Shown piece after piece: positions 6,536 through 13,385 of a stretch of DNA of 29,373 bases. This DNA is from a bacterium (GTDB taxonomy: Bacteria; Patescibacteriota; Minisyncoccia; Phycocordibacterales; UBA918), in contig JAIYEC010000051.1 of the NCBI GenBank assembly GCA_027487145.1, forward strand, positions 1 to 29,373, read 5' to 3'. Both the position numbers and the translations under genes were made by a program. Position 1 is the first letter of the stretch, and every line of letters begins with the position of its first letter. A model generated the notes under the pieces. It worked only from the letters and a program-made list of their open reading frames with translations, did not search any database and was not told the origin of the DNA.

Positions 6536-7699
6536 TTAATTATCGATGACAGGCGAGGTAAAGTCACGATCGTAAACCCACAAACTGTTAGTTGTTTTAT
6601 TAATAAAATAGAGAGCACCCGAACGGACCCTCGGATACAACATATCAATTGAGGTATTGGCAATAGCACTGATATCTTCAATAAAAAATGAGTAATTTAC
6701 CTCTGGTACAAAGTACCAGAGAGAATCATTGAGGGTAGCTTCACCTTGATACCAGCTAGACAAGGTTTGGCTCTCGCTTGTCACTCCACACACAAACGTT
6801 TCTACATGAGATGCACACTTTTCTGGGTATAGCGGGATATCGAGAGCACTTAAATCACCATTTGTTTTATTAAATAGAAAAGTTTTTGGTTGGTTATTTT
6901 CTATCTTTGCATAGACTATCCATGTAGCACTAGCTTGCATCGATAAACCAAAGCCAGAAATAGGGAGACGACGAAAAACATCAGAAGAAACCTCATAGAC
7001 GTATCCTTCTAGTTCTTCAGCTGGTTTTGGATACGTATAGTGTGGACCGTTTACTGTTTCCCCAAAGGCCACAACAGCTTCTCTGAAGGGAATGGTGAAA
7101 ATAGTAGCTCGCTCTTCGTTTGTTGGATTGTAAGAAAAACCAACAGTGTTTAGGCTATTTCTTTCTGTGTAGACAAGAACATTCTCAGTCGTAAATGATA
7201 TGTCTGCCACCCTCGTTTCAATAGTGGCTGAAGTCACAGTGCTGGTACCATTTGGTAAGGTTACAACCGTGATCGTCCTACTATCATTTGGCACAACTGC
7301 CACATATTGGCCATTTGGAGAAAAGACAGCTCTCGTAGCGGTAGGAATGGTAATGTTTGATAATCTCTCCTCGTTTCCCGTTACAGCGTCGACTTTGTAA
7401 ACGTGACCAGTGCCAGCCTCGGCAAAATATACATAAGGATTACTGGTACTACTGGTAGAAAATGGAACATAGCCGATTACTTGACGGAAAGAAAGTTGTC
7501 GAAGGTATGGAACACTTGTCGTAGCACTATCATTTCCAAAGATATCCTCTATACCAAATGGTAGTTCGTCGCCTTGTAAGCCAAACGCATTGTATAAATC
7601 TTCTCGTGCGTCATCTCCCCCAAAAAAGAGATAGAGCCATAACCCAATGAGGATTAAGAGTATGATGCCAGCGACAATAAGTAGCCAAGGTTTTCTCAT
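6536..7699 (-). CDS. Membrane-anchored beta-propeller-like extracytoplasmic protein
   Basis: A 387-residue protein with one N-terminal helix (about 5-27) and a large outside domain. Segments such as 'PYVYFAEAGTGHVYKVD', 'AVFSPNGQYVAVVPND' and 'GALYFINKTTNSLWVYD' look like blades of a WD40/TolB-type propeller (the 'FSPNGxxvAv' pattern). Two cysteines lie in the C-terminal half. The start codon overlaps the upstream Ig-like gene's stop (ATGA), so translation is coupled. Propellers of this type usually bind partners rather than catalyse. It is probably a component or surface accessory of the T4SS-like machine. No named family is recognised. Confidence 0.55.
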   Translation of the reverse strand: MRKPWLLIVAGIILLILIGLWLYLFFGGDDAREDLYNAFGLQGDELPFGIEDIFGNDSATTSVPYLRQLSFRQVIGYVPFSTSSTSNPYVYFAEAGTGHVYKVDAVTGNEERLSNITIPTATRAVFSPNGQYVAVVPNDSRTITVVTLPNGTSTVTSATIETRVADISFTTENVLVYTERNSLNTVGFSYNPTNEERATIFTIPFREAVVAFGETVNGPHYTYPKPAEELEGYVYEVSSDVFRRLPISGFGLSMQASATWIVYAKIENNQPKTFLFNKTNGDLSALDIPLYPEKCASHVETFVCGVTSESQTLSSWYQGEATLNDSLWYFVPEVNYSFFIEDISAIANTSIDMLYPRVRSGALYFINKTTNSLWVYDRDFTSPVIDN

Positions 7700-8655
7700 A
7701 GAATATTTAAACTAAGTGAACCTCGAGCACCTTGAAGAAATTTGGTGGTACTTTGTACTCGGAATCCAACTTCTACCTGAGCCCCGCTACCAGTTTTCTC
7801 AAGAGTTATTTCATAAGGATTGTTGCCGGGCGACACTGGTTCTCCATCTATTTCCCAGGTAACAACATTTGGATTATTGTACACTTCAGAATCAAGATTA
7901 TATGGAACGACTCTCATGGTGTTACTGTTGCTGATTAATTCAAATGGACTTTTGAGCGCTATAGGCTTAAGACCGTAGAGTGTACTTACTTCATAAAAGA
8001 ATACTTGAGGTGTTGTGTTTGGAATTGTAATCGATCGCCTCGCAATAATGGTACCGTTGAGTTTCGATACGGTAACCGAAAGTACAGGGAAGCTGTCTTG
8101 TGACATAGTAAAAGATACCCGATTAATGTTTCGAAGGGGACCTCCCTGGATAACGGTATTGTTAAATCTCCAGGTGTAGAGATATTCTCCCTTAAGTGGA
8201 TTGGGGTTACTTATCAGAGCAGTAGCGTTAATAGTGCTATCGGGAGTTGGAAGAGCTCGCCCTTTGTAAAAATTTGGAGTGTGTGTTTGAGGCTCAATGA
8301 TGATATCAAGATACAATGGGGTGATGGTTTGTGAGACCCGCTGCAAGGCTCCTCCAGAAGAGGAAAGCACTGCTTGTATCTCGGAGGATTCACCAGCTCT
8401 GGGGGCTGTGAGTTCTATTGAGCGACGATTGGTAGCCCAATCTAATTTAGTACCATTGAAATACCATTCAATGGTAGCTCCAAAACCGTCTGCGCCGTAG
8501 TCATTGATAGTGGCTGTAAAGTCTGTCTCAGGAGAAGGAAAGGCTGGATCTAACACTACCGTAGTGGTGTTATCAATAAAACCACTCGTTTCAAATTGAG
8601 CTAGTGCAAACCATGGAGTGGTACTCAAAACTATGCCAATTAAAAGTGGCCGCAT
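7696..8655 (-). CDS. Secreted protein with Ig/PKD-like beta-sandwich repeats
   Basis: A 319-residue protein with a signal peptide of about 19 residues (MRPLLIGIVLSTTPWFALAQ). Three regions follow the pattern of Ig-like or PKD-like sandwiches: 'TIEWYFNGTKLDWATN', 'YLYTWRFNNTVIQGG' and 'VVTWEIDGEPVSPGNNPY', each with an aromatic 'W.f.g' core strand and variable loops. Such domains mediate adhesion or packing. It sits between the unknown 258-residue membrane protein and the propeller-like protein and overlaps the latter by four bases. A TGCTATCAT element six bases upstream suggests a separate leaderless transcript for the last three genes. The exact fold needs structure prediction. Confidence 0.55.
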   Translation of the reverse strand: MRPLLIGIVLSTTPWFALAQFETSGFIDNTTTVVLDPAFPSPETDFTATINDYGADGFGATIEWYFNGTKLDWATNRRSIELTAPRAGESSEIQAVLSSSGGALQRVSQTITPLYLDIIIEPQTHTPNFYKGRALPTPDSTINATALISNPNPLKGEYLYTWRFNNTVIQGGPLRNINRVSFTMSQDSFPVLSVTVSKLNGTIIARRSITIPNTTPQVFFYEVSTLYGLKPIALKSPFELISNSNTMRVVPYNLDSEVYNNPNVVTWEIDGEPVSPGNNPYEITLEKTGSGAQVEVGFRVQSTTKFLQGARGSLSLNIL

Positions 8656-8661
8656 AACTAT

Positions 8662-8670
8662 ATGATAGCA
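8662..8670 (-). promoter_or_regulatory. Extended -10 element before the Ig-like gene
   Basis: TGCTATCAT on the minus strand, six bases before the ATG at 8655. No -35 seen. Fits the leaderless pattern repeated elsewhere in the window. Confidence 0.45.
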
Positions 8671-8703
8671 GATGAATGAGTCTGAAAAGTTTACTACTGT
8701 AGA

Positions 8704-9480
8704 CTAGAGTATCCTGTTTACATAGCCGGCTCGGTGTAGTTCTTCTAGTACCAGGTTAGCAATTTTGACTAACTTTTTCTCTCTGTAATGGGCCATGAGA
8801 ATAAAGATAGTTGTTGCAGGAATTATTTTGAAAAATGGTACCAATTCTAAACCAAGCATTATGAGGAAGCGCTTTATAAGCCATGTAAAAAGCCTCTTTT
8901 TCCACCAACCACCACTCGCCCGCCCAAAAGTCCAAAAAGCCAGAATAATTGAAACAAGTATTGAAGCGATAGTAGTAAAAATTATTCCGATAATTGATAC
9001 ATCTAAGACATCGAGGAAGTCTTTCAAAATAGCTAATCCCACAATAATCACTGGAAACGGGGGTGTGACTGGTGGTTTTTTTACCATCAAAAGTTCATCA
9101 CCGTCATTAAACAAGTCTTGATTATCTTTTATTATCCTTCTCGCATTTCGTAAAGCTTTGAAATAAACTTTACTTCTTCTGGGTTGACGAGCTGGATTGG
9201 CTTCTCTCGATCTTCGAGAAGAATCTTCCGCTGCCAAAAGAGAACCACCTAATACTGCCGCCTTTAATACGGTATTTGAACGTACCTGTTTTCGGGGCCT
9301 TCCCTTTTGAACCGTTACGTTCGTTACTCTAGTTTGGTTGGTTGTTGCGTAACGGCTAGTTGGTGCCGATGGTGCAGTGGTATCTTCAGGTGTATATTCA
9401 TCACCGTACTGTTCTTCATTGAATTGACTAGCGATATCTCGCCCACCATCAAACTCATTTGTGTTATATGGAGCCGCCAT
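8704..9480 (-). CDS. Unrecognised T4SS-cluster membrane protein with a disordered N terminus
   Basis: A 258-residue protein of no recognised family. Residues 1-65 are acidic, then Pro/Thr-rich, probably disordered. A basic stretch (about 95-125, many R and K) leads to two or three hydrophobic helices (about 138-155, 163-185 and 205-230), and a final amphipathic helix ends the protein. Charge suggests a cytoplasmic N terminus. It lies immediately after virB4 and a TATAAT element lies 8 bases before the start. The GGAG three bases before the ATG could be a ribosome binding site. Position suggests it is a channel component or scaffold, but this is inference. Confidence 0.5.
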   Translation of the reverse strand: MAAPYNTNEFDGGRDIASQFNEEQYGDEYTPEDTTAPSAPTSRYATTNQTRVTNVTVQKGRPRKQVRSNTVLKAAVLGGSLLAAEDSSRRSREANPARQPRRSKVYFKALRNARRIIKDNQDLFNDGDELLMVKKPPVTPPFPVIIVGLAILKDFLDVLDVSIIGIIFTTIASILVSIILAFWTFGRASGGWWKKRLFTWLIKRFLIMLGLELVPFFKIIPATTIFILMAHYREKKLVKIANLVLEELHRAGYVNRIL

Positions 9481-9494
9481 GTACTCCGATTATA

Positions 9495-11285
9495 CTATAT
9501 GCGGGATGCTTGCAGTTCTGCTCGGGCTTGGCGAATCTGTAGTAATTGAGATGGGTCTGATGTGATGATTTGATCTTCGGTGTACGAAGCAATAATCTTG
9601 ATAGCCACGTGCTTGAGACCAACAAAGAAGATACCCTCCCCGACATTTGATTCTAGTAAGAGGAATTTCTCTTCATCTGTGAGATTAAACGTCCGTTGGA
9701 TGTTATCAATTGCGGTCGGTGATTGCTTCATGAGGAGTTGAATTGATGAGTTGGTGATCATCGGAACTCCGTATGGTGAGCGGAGAAAGTCGTCAACGTC
9801 TTGGGTAATGGTAGCAATACCTAGGTAGTATTTTCGACCACGTTTCGCAAGACTAAAGAGGAATGAGGCAGTATCTTCAGATTTCATCATCCACCACGCT
9901 TCATCAATAACTAAGAGTCGTTTTGCAAGACGCCTTCGCACTGAACCCCAAATGAAGTTGGTCACAATGTACATCGCTACGGTCTTGAGTTCATCCTCCA
10001 TATCTCGGAGCGAGAACACCACAAACTTTTGATTGATATCAACGTTAGATGGTTTATTCATGAAACCAGACCAGGTACCCGAGGTGTACTTTTGCAGACG
10101 ATTGATAAGCGATTGGCTACCCTCCATTCCAGCCAGAACCATCTCAAAGTCAGATAGTAGTGGAGGTTCTAGTTCGGCAAAATTAGTCTCACCAGTGATA
10201 TCTTTAAGAGCGTAGGTTTCTTGGATGGCCATGTCAATGAGTGTCTCTTCTTCTGGTGCGAGACCACCAAGCATCAGTCTAAAGAGCCCCACTAGTTCAA
10301 TAATGTGGGTACGAAGAACATCGGCGGGATCTTCATCACTTTGAGGAGCCGGAAGATCAAACGGATTAATGTGATGACTAGAAGACAGTGAAATATTAAA
10401 GAATCGACCACCAGTTGCTTCGGCCAAGTATTCATATTCGCGTTCTGGGTCAATAACAATCACTTCGGTACCAAACATGAGAGAGCGAAGAATTTCCAGC
10501 TTTAAACCATATGACTTCCCTGCTCCTGAGGTAGCAAAGGTCACTGAGTTATAGTTCGTTAGGGCATAGCGATCAAACAGCACGAGGCTCGAATTATGGC
10601 GATTGATACCATAGAGGATTCCTGTATCTGAGGTAAGGTCAAACGAGGTAAACGGAAAGAAACTAGAAAGCGGTGAAGAGTTGAACTTGCTGTGCACTAA
10701 AAGTTCGTCGTTTCCCAGCGGTAGAACACTCTTAAAACCTTGTTCTTGCTGAAAAAGGGCTGGTTTCATAGTGATCAAACGCGCATCAAGAATGCCTCTA
10801 ATATCATTTTCAGCTTTATTAATAAGAGCCTCATCTTCCCCGTAGATAGCCAGGTAAAATCCCACATCAAAGAGCTTCTCTTCTGATTGTTGTAACTTAT
10901 CACGAAGGTCCTCTAGGTTCATGTAAGCGGCTTCCAGTTGTGGGTCACGTACTTCGCCGCGTTCTTCTTTTGTGTTTATCTGACTTTGTACTTCAGCTAC
11001 TTTCTTCTGGAATTTTTTGAGCGTTTCTGCGGTATCAATCGGGTGAATAAAAATTGATACATCGATTTCTCGCGCTAAATTGAGTACCGGCTCAAGCCAT
11101 CCGTCGTTGAGGTATCGTGGGTATGAGACAGCATAATAGACTCGTGCGTTTACACCACTGATATTGATACTACGAGGATTTATCTGTACAGCTGAAGGTG
11201 CCACGACATCAACAAGTGTCATGAGATGGTCCTTAAAAGAAACACTGTTGTTCTTTTTTGGTTGTAGTGAGTCAAATATTCCCAT
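9495..11285 (-). CDS. virB4: VirB4/TraC-type T4SS ATPase (ATPase-domain protein)
   Basis: A 596-residue P-loop ATPase that powers pilus or channel assembly at the inner face of the membrane. Walker A is 'FATSGAGKSYGLKLE' and Walker B 'LLVIDEAWWMM'. 'VIDPEREYEYLAEATGG' and 'GRKYYLGIATITQDVDDFL' are typical VirB4 segments. Residues 1-200 hold the lower part of the N-terminal domain, with a charged helix-turn region (about 100-145). The upper N-terminal part of VirB4 (about 200 residues) is missing here and is encoded by the gene just upstream, three bases away. Together they give about 809 residues, the usual size of intact VirB4. Part of the PrgI-led operon. Confidence 0.92.
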   Translation of the reverse strand: MGIFDSLQPKKNNSVSFKDHLMTLVDVVAPSAVQINPRSINISGVNARVYYAVSYPRYLNDGWLEPVLNLAREIDVSIFIHPIDTAETLKKFQKKVAEVQSQINTKEERGEVRDPQLEAAYMNLEDLRDKLQQSEEKLFDVGFYLAIYGEDEALINKAENDIRGILDARLITMKPALFQQEQGFKSVLPLGNDELLVHSKFNSSPLSSFFPFTSFDLTSDTGILYGINRHNSSLVLFDRYALTNYNSVTFATSGAGKSYGLKLEILRSLMFGTEVIVIDPEREYEYLAEATGGRFFNISLSSSHHINPFDLPAPQSDEDPADVLRTHIIELVGLFRLMLGGLAPEEETLIDMAIQETYALKDITGETNFAELEPPLLSDFEMVLAGMEGSQSLINRLQKYTSGTWSGFMNKPSNVDINQKFVVFSLRDMEDELKTVAMYIVTNFIWGSVRRRLAKRLLVIDEAWWMMKSEDTASFLFSLAKRGRKYYLGIATITQDVDDFLRSPYGVPMITNSSIQLLMKQSPTAIDNIQRTFNLTDEEKFLLLESNVGEGIFFVGLKHVAIKIIASYTEDQIITSDPSQLLQIRQARAELQASRI

Positions 11286-11288
11286 ACA

Positions 11289-11930
11289 TTAGATTGAAGT
11301 ATCAATTAAAGGAGCTGAACCGGTTGGGTCATTAGGGTTGTACGTGTGGTAGAAGAGTTCAACCAACTCATCTTTCCCTAATGTTACGGTTCGAACACCG
11401 ATGCGAGCCAAACCTTCAACAACAAGCGATACTCGTTGTTCAAGCTGAGTTCGTTCTTCTTCAAAGATGCCATCTTTTACGGTAGCGGCACCGCTTTTGG
11501 CACGAAACAATCCACTAAATCCCCTACCAAAATTAACCTTCGTGGGGCTGTATGAGACAATCACAAAAAAGTTCTTACTCATAACATCTACTTGGCTTGT
11601 GAAGGTTCGGATGAATTCCATGTATTCTCGGAGTTGAATACGCATAAGGTCATTATCTTGTTTCCCTTCTAGTGTTTGCAACACAGAGAGATAAGGCTCT
11701 ATGTTCAGCCTACGAGAGCGCATATGAATTTGAATTGAGAAATCAAGCGTATTTAAAAACTGCTGAAATTGAGACAAGATGGCGCGTTGTTCATCGTATG
11801 ATTTAAGCGCAAAGTTCACCGAAGAAGCCAAAACAACCATGGTCATCTGGCCATTTTTTTGAATGACAACATCGTCTTTGATGTCTTTCAAAGAGACGAA
11901 ATTTTGACTAGCGGCGTGTGAGGGGGTCAT
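11289..11930 (-). CDS. TraC/VirB4 N-terminal domain protein
   Basis: A 213-residue soluble protein matching the N-terminal (TraC/CagE-like) part of VirB4: strands near the start ('KDDVVIQKNGQMTMVVLASSVNF') followed by 'YDEQRAILSQFQQFLNTLDFSIQIHMRSRRLN', typical of the domain that packs on the ATPase and contacts the membrane subunits. It starts within the stop of the PrgI gene (ATGA, 11927-11930) and ends three bases before virB4, so the three are translationally coupled. It is complete in itself, with no frameshift needed to explain the split. The domain assignment is good; its separate role is inferred. Confidence 0.75.
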   Translation of the reverse strand: MTPSHAASQNFVSLKDIKDDVVIQKNGQMTMVVLASSVNFALKSYDEQRAILSQFQQFLNTLDFSIQIHMRSRRLNIEPYLSVLQTLEGKQDNDLMRIQLREYMEFIRTFTSQVDVMSKNFFVIVSYSPTKVNFGRGFSGLFRAKSGAATVKDGIFEEERTQLEQRVSLVVEGLARIGVRTVTLGKDELVELFYHTYNPNDPTGSAPLIDTSI

Positions 11931-12340
11931 GATTTTTTCTCAATAGCTTGTAATTCAAGGCGTCTTGCCAGTGACGATAGATCGCCAGTCTTTTTTGTTC
12001 GTATTGTTGGTTCAAATAATTCAGGGGCTGGTTTTTCTGCTTCGGTTACTTTGTAGAGCATCTCTTCTTTACGCCAGAGGTAGAGACGTTTTTGCGAAAA
12101 GTAATTAACGATTGCTTCTAAAAAGAATGAAAATGGTCGATTATTAACCGGGTAAAAAGCTAAAGCACCGGCTAGAAGTGCCAAAGGTACGCCAGTAAAG
12201 ACAAAAATCAAAAACGGTAACCGAAGAAATAATACTATTGCCATACCTAATCCCCCACCTAAATACAAGAATTGTCGCCAGGTGAGTGGACCAAAAATCT
12301 TGTCTTCGATTTCGATAAATTGTGGTACCTCAAAGCGCAT
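11927..12340 (-). CDS. PrgI family protein
   Basis: About 137 residues. The N terminus 'MRFEVPQFIEIEDKIFGPLTWRQFLYLGGG' is the PrgI-family opening. It has two hydrophobic helices back to back (about 25-42 and 45-65), then 'YPVNNRPFSFFLEAIVNYFSQKRLYLWRK', the family's conserved cytoplasmic segment. PrgI-like proteins lie next to VirB4 in Gram-positive and Patescibacteria T4SS clusters and are thought to be the VirB3 equivalent. A TTG at 12361 would add seven residues, but the ATG at 12340 gives the family start. It ends in an ATGA overlap with the next gene. A short hairpin lies 22 bases upstream. Confidence 0.88.
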   Translation of the reverse strand: MRFEVPQFIEIEDKIFGPLTWRQFLYLGGGLGMAIVLFLRLPFLIFVFTGVPLALLAGALAFYPVNNRPFSFFLEAIVNYFSQKRLYLWRKEEMLYKVTEAEKPAPELFEPTIRTKKTGDLSSLARRLELQAIEKKS

Positions 12341-12362
12341 CCCAATAGAAATAGCAAACAAA

Positions 12363-12380
12363 CAGATAAAAGATTATCTG
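12363..12380 (-). promoter_or_regulatory. Small hairpin in the PrgI leader
   Basis: CAGATAA and TTATCTG form a perfect 7-bp stem with a four-base loop, 22 bases before the PrgI ATG. Could be translational control or a weak terminator from the upstream gene. Confidence 0.35.
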
Positions 12381-12460
12381 CAAGTGCTAGTTACTTTTTT
12401 GTTAAATGACGACCTCATATTTATATACCCAGCTATTTCTAACAGGACAAGTACAGTATC

Positions 12461-12466
12461 ATTATA
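12461..12466 (-). promoter_or_regulatory. Possible -10 element for the PrgI-VirB4 operon
   Basis: TATAAT on the minus strand within the 160-base gap before PrgI, flanked by TGTG. No convincing -35. Would give a leader of about 110-115 bases including the small hairpin. No gene is seen in 12341-12500. Confidence 0.4.
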
Positions 12467-12500
12467 CACAATGAAAATCACGAAGAGAGAACCACGTCCC

Positions 12501-13382
12501 CTACTTGGCGCTATCAGTTTCCCAACGTGGAGGCTCGGCTGGAGGTGGTGCCACCTCGGGTTGCGTATTGTTGTAGTGAGCGAGGATATCAGCTTGGCTA
12601 GATTGGTACACCACATCAGACCCAGGCCGAATTTCAGCCATATCGTGTGACATGGTTCTAACTGGTTGCAGCGGAACTGATTCTATTTGGGTTTTAATAA
12701 TTTCATTATTTGTAACGGTTGTTTGCGGTGTAAAAGGTATAACGTAGGCTGCTTGAGTAACTATTTCTTGTTCTTTTACAGAAACATATTCTTCGAACAT
12801 TTTAAGTATCCCTTGCCGCTGTATCTCGTCGTATATACCCAGTGTGTGGAAGAGGAATCCGTTAAAATCTTCTGCTCTGAAAATATTAAGAAAAGTATCA
12901 CCACAAAATTCAACAAGTTTTCTTCGGTCCACTTCACTTAGAGGAGTAAAAGCAGCTTTTTTTGTAACTGCTAGTTTAAAATCAATAAATTTCTCTAGTT
13001 TGTCAGTATAGAGTGCTTCAAGAGCAGTATTTCTGCGAATAATATCTGGATCGTCATTAATTTCTCGATACGCTGTATCAATCGAAAGCCGTATGTCATC
13101 GGGGGTAGAAAAATACAGATTATTGATAACTGTTACCGCTTCAAAAGGAGCTATGGCACATTCTTGAGCCAAGAATTCAATTAGTTCAAATCTGCTTATA
13201 AAGAGAAAAAGATACATGGTATAGCCATTCTCAAAAATAACTTTTTGTAGTTCATTAAAGGAAAGAACCTCAGAAAAAGTCGCTACGCTTTTTGATGGCA
13301 TATCTCCTAGCACAAAATCACGGTAGTCTGGACTAAGGATTGACAGTCTTTCTTGGAGTAATAAATCTGTTTTTTCAATCAT
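12501..13382 (-). CDS. Unrecognised soluble protein of the T4SS-like cluster
   Basis: A 293-residue protein without signal peptide or membrane helix; not recognised. It is rich in acidic and aromatic residues in helical stretches (1-210), then a Thr/Pro-rich tail ending 'PPPAEPPRWETDSAK' that looks disordered. It has a cysteine near residue 75 and another near 156. It begins three bases after the VirB6/TrbL-like gene's stop and is the last gene before the gap preceding PrgI, so it is likely co-transcribed with the upstream genes. A cytoplasmic partner of the channel is the simplest guess. Confidence 0.5.
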   Translation of the reverse strand: MIEKTDLLLQERLSILSPDYRDFVLGDMPSKSVATFSEVLSFNELQKVIFENGYTMYLFLFISRFELIEFLAQECAIAPFEAVTVINNLYFSTPDDIRLSIDTAYREINDDPDIIRRNTALEALYTDKLEKFIDFKLAVTKKAAFTPLSEVDRRKLVEFCGDTFLNIFRAEDFNGFLFHTLGIYDEIQRQGILKMFEEYVSVKEQEIVTQAAYVIPFTPQTTVTNNEIIKTQIESVPLQPVRTMSHDMAEIRPGSDVVYQSSQADILAHYNNTQPEVAPPPAEPPRWETDSAK

Positions 13383-13385
13383 AGG

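Noticed and set aside
12374..12616. 80-codon minus-strand frame before PrgI
   Set aside because: It overlaps the end of the better 293-residue gene in another frame and has no family pattern.
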